DNA from: Muribaculaceae bacterium
GTDB lineage: Bacteria; Bacteroidota; Bacteroidia; Bacteroidales; Muribaculaceae
Reading direction: 5' to 3'
NCBI GenBank assembly: GCA_017405965.1
Contig: JAFQZK010000002.1
Coordinates: forward strand, 1-51,929
Length of the DNA: 51,929 bases
Made by a program: the position numbers and the translations under genes. Shown one piece after another: positions 1-7,638 of the stretch (within the stretch, counting starts at the first letter, position 1; the number at the start of each line of letters is the position of its first letter). The notes beneath the pieces are model-generated. The model was not told the origin of the DNA and did not search any database. It was given only the letters and a program-made list of their open reading frames with translations.

Positions 1-1
1 C

Positions 2-112
2 ATGGATGCTTTTGATGATGCAATAGCTCGCAGCCTCGAACGGACAGCCGTGGTTCGTATCACATTGACCGAACCACCCGTCGGTAAGTGCAAGCAACTG
101 ACGGAGCAGTGA
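2..112 (+). CDS. C-terminal end of a truncated unidentified gene (partial)
   Basis: This frame is open from the window edge to a TGA at 110-112. The last 36 residues include TAVVRITLTEPPVGKCKQL. The 5' part lies outside the window, so the internal ATG at position 2 need not be the start. The stop is followed by about 90 bases before the promoter of the next gene on the same strand. I do not recognise the family. It could also be a chance open frame, because only 111 bases are visible. Confidence 0.3.
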   Translation: MDAFDDAIARSLERTAVVRITLTEPPVGKCKQLTEQ

Positions 113-202
113 GAACCCGCTCCCACCGCTCATCGATGGCGATGCCTTACTTGATTATTCACATTCTTCTACAATTATTGTTTAAAGTGAATTTGAATAT
201 TC

Positions 203-235
203 TTTGGGGGTATTTCGAAGATTTTTAGTAACTTG
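203..235 (+). promoter_or_regulatory. Bacteroidota-type promoter of the hydrolase gene
   Basis: A TTTG box at 203-206 and a TAACTTG box (one base short of TAnnTTTG) at 229-235 sit immediately before the ATG at 240. This leaves almost no leader and argues against the in-frame upstream ATG at 204, which would overlap the promoter. Confidence 0.45.
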
Positions 236-239
236 CGGC

Positions 240-1055
240 ATGAAAAAGATTCTGATATTTTTGATACTGGCGGCAGTTGCCGTCACATGGGACCTTGGCG
301 CTAGCGCACAAGGCAGGAGCAAGGGTGACAACCTGTTCTATGTTTTCGCCGAAAAAACGGTGAAAATTGACAAGAAGAAGATCCGGTATAGGGCGGCGTT
401 GACAGCCCCGACCGATACCGCCCGTCCAGCCATCGTGATCTACCTGCATGGCGGCAGTGGGACCGGCAGTGACAACGAACAGCAACTGAGGTCGCCTGGC
501 ATCGCCCAAATTTATGACTACCTCGCTGAGCAGGGCATCAAAGCCTATTTCTTGGTTCCCCAATGCGAGGATGAATTGTCATGGTCTGGTTATAATCCCC
601 CGCCCAAACGATCGGGACGCCGCACCCCAGGAGGCCCCCGTCCCCAAGGGCCGGTAAAATGCCCGTCCTACAACCCGTTTGTCAAAGCATTGGCCGACCT
701 GTATGTGCAGGACTTCGGCGCCGACCCCAACAGGATCTACATCTTTGGAGCATCGATGGGAGGCGATGGCGTGTGGCACATCGTGAAAGATTATCCTGAC
801 TACTTCGCAGCAGCCATGGCGGCTTCGGGCGCCTACCGTGGAATGGGTGTACCCGACTTGGGCAGCACACCGCTGCTTTGCACCAAGGGAACCCGTGAAG
901 GAAACTACAGCAAGTATGTGCAGATGATTGACGACATCAGGCTCTTGGGTGGTGAAGTCAATTTCCAGCACTTGGAGGGGTGCGATCACCATTCAGCGAT
1001 AGATAATGCCTTTACCAGCGAACGTATCGCCTGGGTCTTGTCCCATCAGCGCTGA
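240..1055 (+). CDS. Secreted alpha/beta hydrolase (esterase / polyhydroxybutyrate-depolymerase-like)
   Basis: This 271-residue protein starts with a typical signal peptide (MKKILIFLILAAVAVTW, cleavage probably after ASAQG), so it acts in the periplasm or outside the cell. An oxyanion-hole LHGGSG lies near residues 69-74, the nucleophile elbow GASMGG has Ser at about 172, and the catalytic His is probably in GCDHHS near 250. These features place it with the alpha/beta-hydrolase esterases (PHB depolymerase, feruloyl-esterase and dienelactone-hydrolase-like). The region where the acidic triad member is expected reads CTKGTREGN rather than the common GxxD, so the Asp is not obvious. A Pro/Gly-rich insert (about 120-140) precedes CPSYNPF. 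The start at 240 is chosen because the ATG at 204 lies in the promoter. The substrate is unknown, and no neighbour suggests a polysaccharide locus. Confidence 0.8.
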   Translation: MKKILIFLILAAVAVTWDLGASAQGRSKGDNLFYVFAEKTVKIDKKKIRYRAALTAPTDTARPAIVIYLHGGSGTGSDNEQQLRSPGIAQIYDYLAEQGIKAYFLVPQCEDELSWSGYNPPPKRSGRRTPGGPRPQGPVKCPSYNPFVKALADLYVQDFGADPNRIYIFGASMGGDGVWHIVKDYPDYFAAAMAASGAYRGMGVPDLGSTPLLCTKGTREGNYSKYVQMIDDIRLLGGEVNFQHLEGCDHHSAIDNAFTSERIAWVLSHQR

Positions 1056-1941
1056 GCGTTTAACGCCATCATTAAAGGCTATGATAATGGACACATTGTT
1101 TGCATATTCTTAGCAGGCATTTCTTTAGGCCTCCGTGTCGCGAATCCATATTGATAGCGGTACGAGGAAGCCTATCTCTGTGACAAGATCCTAATCATCG
1201 CCTGTAGCGATTGGCCCACCCGCGAACCCCGCTGGCGATGGGCCGTTCCGCTCCGTCTGCGTCCGCTACGAATGACTGACTTATCGGCTGGAGAGTGCCT
1301 GGTCAGGCTCACTGGCCGCGCCAAGACCCCGCACAGCCGGCTGCTGCGGTCATTGACTTCGTCTTCTTCCTCCTTGCAAGGCAGAGGGCATGCAAGCTTG
1401 CCTTCTGCTCTTGCTTCGTTCGTCAGTTCCCGTTCCGCACTGCGTTTCGCTGCGTTATCGATAGTGCAACACCTGCGGTTCAAGGCGGTCTGCTTACGGC
1501 GGGTTCGGGTACGCACCCGGCTCGCTGCACTGGTATCGGGCTCGTCCTTCGTCCTCAACCCGATCCTGACGTTCCGCAAGCCCGATGCTCAATCGGAGAT
1601 TGCCCCGCAACGCCGGCATCCCGCCTGGCACTCACGATGACTCCATTCATCTTGTGCCTCCACTTCATTCCCTCCGCGCCCCGCTGTTTTCGCTGCGCTC
1701 AGGGGTATCGGTGCTGTGAGCCTTGGGCACACTCCAGCCTCTGTCGCCATTCTGCGCTACCTTGCCTGCGCTTCACCGCCCGTCGCCATCGCCAGAGCAC
1801 AACATCAAGCCTGGAACAAGTTCAAGGCACGATGTTGTCGCATAGAAATCAGCGGTATTGACGAGCATAAGCGCAACCGATACTGCGTGTCGGATGCGCT
1901 CACGCACGTCAGCATCATCACCGCACAATGCCAAAATCGTC

Positions 1942-2070
1942 CTGCATATAGCGCTTTTAATGAAAGCGAGTTTGTAACACGCCCCGCAGGGCGGTTGGGG
2001 GGGCCTGTGACAGAGACAAAAGGAAAAAATTTCCTTTTCAACCTTTAATCCGCTGATTATCAGCGGAAAT
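1942..2070. repeat. Structured element, copy 1 (four hairpins)
   Basis: The block contains hairpins CGCTTT/AAAGCG (1952-1968), CGCCC/GGGCG (1980-1993), AAAAGGAAA/TTTCCTTTT (2018-2038) and CCGCTGAT-T-ATCAGCGG (2050-2066). The last is followed by AAA and eight T, as in an intrinsic terminator. A second copy lies about 530 bp downstream, where the same four stems occur in the same order although several bases differ. Similarity continues weakly past the block (a TTTTACGGC word and an AAATGTTAAA word in both). Confidence 0.65.
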
Positions 2071-2471
2071 TTTTTTTGAGGTGCGGAAAAAATGTGATTT
2101 TAACAAATTCTCATCCGTAAGACTATAGTCTAACTTCCTGATATAGGTATTTTTACGGCACCTAAAAAATGGAAGCCCAAATGTTAAAATTTTTCGCCAA
2201 ATCATTCATGAAGTCCCAGCAGGCAACACGATGCATCAGCAAGACGTAACCATTTGAAAGCGGCTGTTATCGCCACGGAGAAAAGCGGTAACAACATTCG
2301 TTGAAACCGTCTCACCGCACAACATAAATGCCGAAAATGCTAGGGCAAAGGCCATTCTGCCATGCTTCGGCCTTTGCACCAGGCCGAATTTGTCCCCAGG
2401 GGCATGGATAAAACCGAACTGTCGCCCGATTTCATCTATGCACCTAAGCGACATTACCGCACATTCGCCAC

Positions 2472-2595
2472 GCATATAGCGCTTTTTTGACGGCCATTTT
2501 CAGAAGCGCCCCGCAGGGCGGTAGGGGGCTCCTGAGAGAGAAACAAAGGGAAAAATTTCCCTTTTTAACCCTTTAATACTTGATAATCAAGCATT
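2472..2595. repeat. Structured element, copy 2 (four hairpins)
   Basis: This is the diverged duplicate of the element at 1942-2070. It shares GCATATAGCGCTTTT at its left end and CCCCGCAGGGCGGT. Its stems are GCGCTT/AAGCGC (about 2480-2509), CGCCC/GGGCG (2507-2520), AAAGGGAAA/TTTCCCTTT (2545-2564) and CTTGAT-A-ATCAAG (2579-2591). The third and fourth stems differ in sequence from copy 1 but keep pairing on both arms, which points to selection on structure. Confidence 0.65.
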
Positions 2596-2828
2596 TGATT
2601 TTTTCAATCCTTTACAAGTCGTAAAAAAACGTGTATTTTAACACTTTTTTTTCTGAAAGAGCCCCGATGAATAAAGGTTTTACGGCCACTTTTGAGACTA
2701 CCCTCAAATGTTAAATTTCTGGCCGTTTTTTGTCATGTACTCACAAAAAGTCGCAACCAAAAACGACCTTCCGCCGCCGTCCGAAAACGCCAGCGAAAGG
2801 TACAATAACAGCTTCAATATAAACTATC

Positions 2829-3731
2829 TCATACCACACCAAATCGCTGGCAGTAGTAGAAAAAAGTCCCGATGCTATAGCCATTGGAGCAGGATCGCAG
2901 GAAACTCGAAAACTTCTGCTCTGTCTCCCTGGGTTTATACTTCGGGCTTTGGCGACTGACGATGTGGAAGTATTCCCGTCCAGTTTCACCCAACGTCGCC
3001 AACGAGAAACCGATTGCGATCCAATCCTCATAGTTGTCGGTCATGTCGATCTTCCGCAACTCGATCTCTTTGCAGGCCTTATACACCCGCTCGTCGGTAT
3101 CATCAGTGAAATCGTTTCGCTGCCACGACTGCCATTGCGGCTGACTGGGCTCATTATAGACACCAGTGTATGCGACAGCCTCCTCATTAATATAGGGCGC
3201 TTCATCATAACTGAGGCAGCGCAACCTGCACACGTCGCTGCAATTGTGGTCAATGGTTATGCCGATTCCTGCAAACTCCTCTTCCAGTTGCAAAAACTGG
3301 CGTTTGTGCAACTTGGGATACTTCAATGGAATGATGACGAAGTAACCTTTTCCGCCCACGGAATGGGCGGCATAAAGCACTTCTTCGAACCGGCTTAGCA
3401 CGTTCTCGATGAGAAGGCCAAAGTCTGGAACCTCCAGATTGTCCTTCTGGTCAATATCAACACAGATCAGTCCACTGTGTTCAGCGAGATTCTCCGCTTT
3501 CCTCGCTCCCTTGAACACACCGCTGATGGTGGCATGAGGCAGTGCGTTCTTGAAATGTTTCTGCTCCTGCTTGCTGGAGCAGGCCCGCAACCTCTTGATT
3601 TGCTCCTTGTGCTGCTCACTCATGTCGAACAGGAATTCCCGCAACGTGATGTTGCGAGGTTCCTTGTCGAACACTCCGTTGAAGCAGCTGATGAGCCTGT
3701 CAAGATAGGATTTCTTTAGTTCGTTTACCAT
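2829..3731 (-). CDS. VirE-N / BT4734-like primase-type protein with PriCT-like C-terminus
   Basis: The protein has 300 residues. The N-terminal two-thirds matches the BT4734/BF3469-like (VirE N-terminal) domain: ATISGVFKG, then an LICVDIDQKDN motif near 90-100 resembling the DxD of archaeo-eukaryotic primases, VGGKGYFVIIP, and DVCRLRCLSYD. The C-terminal stretch (about 210-295: WIAIGFSLATLGETGREYF, FFYYCQRF) resembles a primase C-terminal (PriCT) domain. It is therefore probably a replication primase of an integrated element rather than a virulence factor. A DUF3987 gene and an excisionase-type HTH gene lie upstream on the same strand, the usual Bacteroidales arrangement. A 258-bp AT-rich spacer separates it from the DUF3987 gene, so it may have its own promoter. 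The exact biochemical role is inferred. Confidence 0.8.
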   Translation of the reverse strand: MVNELKKSYLDRLISCFNGVFDKEPRNITLREFLFDMSEQHKEQIKRLRACSSKQEQKHFKNALPHATISGVFKGARKAENLAEHSGLICVDIDQKDNLEVPDFGLLIENVLSRFEEVLYAAHSVGGKGYFVIIPLKYPKLHKRQFLQLEEEFAGIGITIDHNCSDVCRLRCLSYDEAPYINEEAVAYTGVYNEPSQPQWQSWQRNDFTDDTDERVYKACKEIELRKIDMTDNYEDWIAIGFSLATLGETGREYFHIVSRQSPKYKPRETEQKFSSFLRSCSNGYSIGTFFYYCQRFGVV

Positions 3732-3989
3732 AACAAATATTTTTGAATGTTAATGTTAATAATAGGTTTATCGTCCTGATTATCAGCAAGTAATCGATTG
3801 ACATTGCATTAACAATAATAATTGTATCATTTTAGGAATTTTGTTATGATATTAACAAATTTACTTAGCCTAACTCGCTGATAATCAATAACCATTTTTG
3901 TAAAATGTTAAACCAAAAGCTAAATCAAAGCAACTGTTTTCCAGTGCATTGCGGCCCTTTCGGTGTTAACATTAACATTGCCTTCTCAG
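3732..3989. other. AT-rich spacer with TGATWATCA palindromes
   Basis: This gene-free spacer carries CTGAT-T-ATCAG (3776-3786) and TGATAATCA (3879-3887), the same palindromic core that closes both structured elements upstream. It also holds several GTTAA/TTAAC words (TGTTAATGTTAAT, GTTAACATTAACATT). It probably contains the promoter or operators of the leftward primase-like gene. Confidence 0.5.
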
Positions 3990-5279
3990 TCATGACTTAT
4001 CCTTACTGTTCAATGCCCTGTTAACAAGACTTGGGGCTTTGCCGATGCCTTTTGCAAACCATGCCTGGTTGACAATCTTTACATGCTTGTTGAATTCCCT
4101 TATGGCTTGCTCTTGAGTGATTTTGCCTCCGAACGGCATTGGAGATCCGCCACAAATCAGTTCATAGACTGCCATGGCTGTCTTCTCAAAGTACTTCATG
4201 CAACGAATGGTGTACTCCATGTCTTGTGCAGAAACCTTTCGAGTAAAGCCGGATGGAGAGTTAAACACATTAATCAGATGGACAATACCCGCAAGGCGCA
4301 TCGCTTGAATCTGCAATTTGCTGTAGAGTGAGAGAATGAAATTGTCTTCAGTAGTCGCTTTCACTTCCTCTTTTTTGTCTTGCAAGGAATTGAAATACTC
4401 ATTGTATAACTCATCGCTCTCACCCTCAATAAGAATGGGATTCCATCCCGAGAGTTTATCTTCGTACAATTTGCGGACAACTCCACGCCAATCACCGGAA
4501 ATATAATCATCCATTATTTCTTTACTTCGCTTGGGGAACTCCTGAATGTTTGGCATGGTAAACAGGAAGCGTGTGGTCAGACCATTCACTAACCGTTGCG
4601 GGGTGCCAAACGTCGATTTGAGCAAGGCAGGCTGGAGGTCGCCCATGATGTTCATAAACGCATTGGTGATAACGATGGGCTGGTCCTCTCCTTTGCGGTT
4701 GAGGAAAATGTCATCCCCGTCAAACAGATTTATCAACTTTTCGTCACCGCCATTCTTGTTGTAACGCTCAAGGTCATCTAAGAATCCTTTTATTTCTGAA
4801 TAGTATCCTAAAGACCCTATTTTGGCGTTTTGCAGGATGCGTATCCTCGCTTCCTCGGTACAATCTCCAACAAGCAACTGATCAAATTTTGGCTCGTTAT
4901 CATCGTTGCTGTCATTGCCTCCTTTCCAGGTACTGTGCTCAAGCTTGTATTCCTGATAATGTCGGCGGTTAGTGTCTCGAAGTGGCTTAAGCACTTCTTT
5001 GACCGGTTGCGTTTTGTTTGAACCGCTTGGGGCTACGTTCACAAACCATAGCATAAGAGGGTTTGTATACTTGCCGTCGGTAATCTTCACACGCTTTCCA
5101 ATTGTAGTTGAAAAGGCGCTCAGAAGTGCGACTGTGGGGAACTCACGTGGGCATTTATAAACCCGCACCACTTCATTGATGTAGTCCTGGGCCTTCATTG
5201 TCAAGCCGTCGATGGGCAGCACGACCTCCTCGTGGAGGCGGTGCTTGCCCTTCTCTGGTTTTTTACGTGTGTTTTCCAT
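3990..5279 (-). CDS. DUF3987 domain protein (helicase-like, mobile-element replication)
   Basis: This 429-residue protein has the typical DUF3987 opening (MKAQDYINEVVRVYKCP, PTVALLSAFSTTIGKRVKI), followed by a P-loop-like VAPSGSNKTQP near 85-95 and a long alpha-helical body. DUF3987 proteins are P-loop, DnaB/helicase-like proteins found next to VirE-N primases in Bacteroidota genomic islands, and a partner role with the primase-like gene downstream is inferred. The gene begins 6 bases after the stop of the HTH gene, so the two are cotranscribed. The C-terminus (NQAWFAKGIGKAPSLVNRALNSKDKS) ends cleanly with no sign of truncation. Confidence 0.8.
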   Translation of the reverse strand: MENTRKKPEKGKHRLHEEVVLPIDGLTMKAQDYINEVVRVYKCPREFPTVALLSAFSTTIGKRVKITDGKYTNPLMLWFVNVAPSGSNKTQPVKEVLKPLRDTNRRHYQEYKLEHSTWKGGNDSNDDNEPKFDQLLVGDCTEEARIRILQNAKIGSLGYYSEIKGFLDDLERYNKNGGDEKLINLFDGDDIFLNRKGEDQPIVITNAFMNIMGDLQPALLKSTFGTPQRLVNGLTTRFLFTMPNIQEFPKRSKEIMDDYISGDWRGVVRKLYEDKLSGWNPILIEGESDELYNEYFNSLQDKKEEVKATTEDNFILSLYSKLQIQAMRLAGIVHLINVFNSPSGFTRKVSAQDMEYTIRCMKYFEKTAMAVYELICGGSPMPFGGKITQEQAIREFNKHVKIVNQAWFAKGIGKAPSLVNRALNSKDKS

Positions 5280-5285
5280 GACATA

Positions 5286-5579
5286 TTACATTCTGCATCC
5301 AGCGAGGCGCTCGATGTCTCCTTTGCGGTAGCGGCGCTTTCCGCCGATCTCCACTTTCTTGAGGATGCCGCTCTTGTCCCAACGGTAGAGCGTCATCTTT
5401 GAGACGGAGAGCAGACGTGCGGCCTCGTCAACACTGATTAACTGGTCGCTAGATGCTGCGGCTTCCGCCTCGAGCATAGCGATGGACTTGGCGCCAAGAA
5501 GAATCTCCTCAGCGAACTTCTTCAGATCCTCCACTGAGACCTGGAGGATAATGTTGGTGTTTTCGGTGTTTTGTAACAT
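5286..5579 (-). CDS. Excisionase-family helix-turn-helix DNA-binding protein
   Basis: This 97-residue protein has a MerR/excisionase-type winged HTH at its C-terminus: LISVDEAARLLSVSKMTLYRWDKSGILKKVEIGGKRRYRKGDIERL. The N-terminal half (VEDLKKFAEEILLGAK) is a helix common in Bacteroidales members, probably for dimerisation. The start at MLQNTENTN (5579) is chosen over the ATG at 5612 because family members usually begin close to the helix. It is the first gene of the leftward HTH-DUF3987-primase operon and probably controls excision, replication or its own promoter. No integrase lies in this part of the window. Confidence 0.8.
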   Translation of the reverse strand: MLQNTENTNIILQVSVEDLKKFAEEILLGAKSIAMLEAEAAASSDQLISVDEAARLLSVSKMTLYRWDKSGILKKVEIGGKRRYRKGDIERLAGCRM

Positions 5580-5717
5580 AGTAATGATGTTGTTTGTACT
5601 AAAATGATTCATAATTTCGTCGCTCCACTCGGTAGGCCATCTACTGCGAGCGTACGTTCACATTTACTACGTCTTTGGTAGGTTGGCGCCTCCAGTGCGT
5701 TGTCAAATGTGACGCGG

Positions 5718-5747
5718 CAAAAGTATCGTGTTATACTGGTTAACAAA
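5718..5747 (-). promoter_or_regulatory. Promoter of the HTH-DUF3987 operon
   Basis: On the minus strand a TACTTTTG box (complement of 5718-5725) has a TTTG box 18 bases upstream (complement of 5744-5747), the Bacteroidota sigma-ABfr pattern. It leaves a leader of about 130 bases before the HTH gene. Confidence 0.6.
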
Positions 5748-5798
5748 AAGACAAACTTTTTTCGTCGTATTTAGTGCTCCCAATCAAAACATTCTTAC

Positions 5799-5806
5799 TA
5801 CTTTTG
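5799..5806 (+). promoter_or_regulatory. -7 box of the ISXO2-like gene
   Basis: TACTTTTG fits TAnnTTTG and lies 40 bases before the ATG at 5846. It is divergent from the HTH operon promoter, about 75 bp away, so both may share operators. Confidence 0.4.
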
Positions 5807-5845
5807 TATCATTGAATTACACTCGATGATAAATGGAGATTTCCT

Positions 5846-6676
5846 ATGCTAACATTTGTTAAACGCTTAAAAACTGACGAAGACTGCTATAAATTACTGT
5901 CTAAAATCAAATGGCCGGGCAGACAATTTATATGTGCCAAATGCGGCAACACGACATACCATAAGGGGCGGTCTCCGTACTCGCGTCGATGTAATCGATG
6001 CAAGTATGATGAGAGCGTGACCGCTGGCACTATGTTCAACAAATTGAAGTTCCCGATCTTAACAGCATTCAAAATCGTTTACAGGATGGCGACAACAGAT
6101 ACAGGCAACTCATCTAAAGCGCTTGCTGAAGAATTTGGCATCCAGAAGAATACCTGTCTTGCGTTCAAACACAAGATTCAGCAGGCGATGGGTGCCATGC
6201 AACAGGAGCGCTTGACAGGTGATGTGCAAATGTGCGTAGGCAATGTGCGTAAACGTTCTTCTCAAATCCCTTTTTGGGAACCTGATCCTGTAGTATATAT
6301 TGCTATAGCAGTGGAGGTTAGAAACGGGAAACCTGGCAGAGGGTTTGCCATACCCGTGGAAAAAGAGGAAATAGCAGCCCTTATTCCCTTAATTGATCGC
6401 TATGTAAATCCTGATGCACGCATACAAACAGTAGGACAATATGGTTTTATGACGAAAATGAAGAAAAGATATAAAAACATTTCCTTTGTTCAGTATCTTC
6501 CATTGCTATATGAACATTTTCTTATTGTCCAGAATTGGGTGAGTAAGGAGTGCGGCAACACGACATCCGACTATCTGCAATGCTTCCTGAACGAGTTCTA
6601 TTATCATTTCAACCATCACTATACTGATTGGAAAAGCTTCGTCAACCTTATACGCGCAATGGCCAAACCTGAATAA
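5846..6676 (+). CDS. ISXO2/IS1595-like protein lacking the DDE catalytic residues
   Basis: The 276-residue protein has the IS1595/ISXO2 architecture: a zinc ribbon (CAKCG ... CNRCK, about residues 31-53), an HTH-like segment (SSKALAEEFGIQKNTCLAFKHKI) and an RNase-H-like part ending in SDYLQCFLNEFYYHFNHH, the usual C-terminal motif. Where family members have VEVDE-type residues, this protein reads DVQMCVGNV. The second acidic site (usually TD.W..Y) reads QTVGQYGF. The third is not evident. The frame is intact and has its own promoter-like box. No terminal inverted repeats or target duplication were seen. It is probably a domesticated, catalytically inactive transposase acting as a DNA-binding protein beside the VirE-N/DUF3987 operon. 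A recently inactivated transposase is the alternative. Confidence 0.75.
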   Translation: MLTFVKRLKTDEDCYKLLSKIKWPGRQFICAKCGNTTYHKGRSPYSRRCNRCKYDESVTAGTMFNKLKFPILTAFKIVYRMATTDTGNSSKALAEEFGIQKNTCLAFKHKIQQAMGAMQQERLTGDVQMCVGNVRKRSSQIPFWEPDPVVYIAIAVEVRNGKPGRGFAIPVEKEEIAALIPLIDRYVNPDARIQTVGQYGFMTKMKKRYKNISFVQYLPLLYEHFLIVQNWVSKECGNTTSDYLQCFLNEFYYHFNHHYTDWKSFVNLIRAMAKPE

Positions 6677-7190
6677 TCCTTCGCATGCCCAGGCATCCTT
6701 CGCAATCATTTACGAAAATTACGACATTTACGAACTAGTGGACACTGTGCTACACTCGCCACTTTTAGGGTCTCGAAGTTGCGTACTTTTCTTTGGGTTT
6801 TAATACTTTTTCACGTTTGCACTATTGCTTTATTCGATTATATGATTATGAAAAAAAGAAGTTTGGAACATTCGTTTTTTGAGGAGGTAAGTCGTTGGCT
6901 TTTTCAACGAATTAACATCCTCTTTCGCTTCTGATGATGTTGAAAAGGGTGAGTGGTCTGGTAGGAGTGTTATTTAGTCTCATTCAGGAGAAGTAGTTTG
7001 TTGCTAGGGGAACATTTGGAAGAGTGGGGCTGTATGAGGGCAGGAACCGGTAGCACTTTTATTATTGAGACAATCAACCACGTTTTTTCACATCAAGGAA
7101 GAAAATCCCCATATTGTGGCTCGTCAAGGGGTAAATGTCAATAACTTTCCATAATATATGGGGATTTATATGGGGATTTTGAAAACAAGA
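6677..7190. other. Gene-free region between ISXO2-like gene and tRNA cluster
   Basis: There is no credible open frame. The left end has a near-repeat CCTTCGCA ... TCCTTCGCA (6683-6707) and repeated TTTACGA words (6711-6736). The right end holds the ATATGGGGATTT repeats annotated separately. The rest shows nothing recognisable. Confidence 0.5.
7102..7180. repeat. ATATGGGGATTT tandem and inverted repeat
   Basis: AAAATCCCCATAT (7102-7114) is the exact reverse complement of ATATGGGGATTTT (7168-7180). A further direct copy, ATATGGGGATTT (7156-7167), abuts the latter. The position beside a tRNA gene and at the edge of a mobile-element-like block fits a recombinase binding or attachment region, but no duplicated core was found. 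Confidence 0.5.
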
Positions 7191-7192
7191 AA

Positions 7193-7225
7193 GCGGCAAC
7201 TCGTTGAAATTCAACTTGTTGCCGC
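7193..7225 (-). terminator. Terminator of the tRNA operon
   Basis: GCGGCAAC (7193-7200) pairs with GTTGCCGC (7218-7225), and an inner TTGAA/TTCAA stem extends the hairpin. It lies just 3' of tRNA-Leu on the minus strand. Confidence 0.55.
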
Positions 7226-7235
7226 CTTCAAAAGG

Positions 7236-7319
7236 TGTCCAAGATGAGAGTCGAACTCACACGCCCAATTGGGCACTACCCCCTCAAAGTAGCGCGTCTA
7301 CCAATTCCGCCACCTGGAC
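7236..7319 (-). tRNA. tRNA-Leu (GAG)
   Basis: This 84-nt gene begins GTCCAGGTGGCGGAATTGG on the minus strand. The acceptor stem is GTCCAGG/CTTGGAC. The anticodon stem CTACT/GGTAG encloses loop TTGAGGG, giving anticodon GAG. The long variable arm (TGCCCAATTGGGCG) is class II, as expected for Leu, and the T-arm carries GTTCGAC. The CCA end is not encoded (CCT follows the discriminator A). Confidence 0.95.
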
Positions 7320-7330
7320 AAAAAAAGGAG

Positions 7331-7403
<73 letters not shown>

Positions 7404-7456
7404 ATTAATATGGTACTGAAATCAGTACCGACTCTGGTGAAGTTCAAAGAACGTTG

Positions 7457-7529
<73 letters not shown>

Positions 7530-7638
7530 AGTCAATTCTGACCCCTTTGCAGGGGTGCTTTCGTGAATTGCGGTGCAAAGATATAGCGACTTTTTGAACT
7601 GGCAAAATTTTTTGCCAGAAAAATCGCTTTTTTTTGAA

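Larger units (their letters stand above)
1056..2828. other. 1.8-kb gene-free region, GC-rich then AT-rich, with structured repeats
   Basis: No frame here looks like a gene: the open frames are short, overlap on both strands and show no family motif. About 1190-1830 is GC-rich and full of short self-complementary words (for example GCCTG-GT-CAGGC near 1297-1310 and TCGGGTACGCACCCG-type arms near 1505-1522). About 1940-2726 is AT-rich and carries two diverged copies of one hairpin-bearing block, annotated separately. The region lies between a core-type hydrolase gene and the VirE-N/DUF3987 cassette. It could be a decayed mobile element, a long structured RNA, or both. Confidence 0.6.

Noticed and set aside
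204-239. Upstream ATG of the secreted hydrolase
   Set aside because: It overlaps the promoter boxes and would put 12 residues before the signal peptide.
1172-2048. Overlapping open frames of 110-188 codons on both strands
   Set aside because: They overlap in several frames, are rich in Arg/Cys/His typical of chance translation, and show no domain. No start has a promoter or consistent coding pattern.
7236-7319. tRNA-Leu 3' end as attachment site duplicated at the far end of the 1-7 kb block
   Set aside because: No second copy of the tRNA 3' end was found near 1.05 kb, and no integrase is visible.
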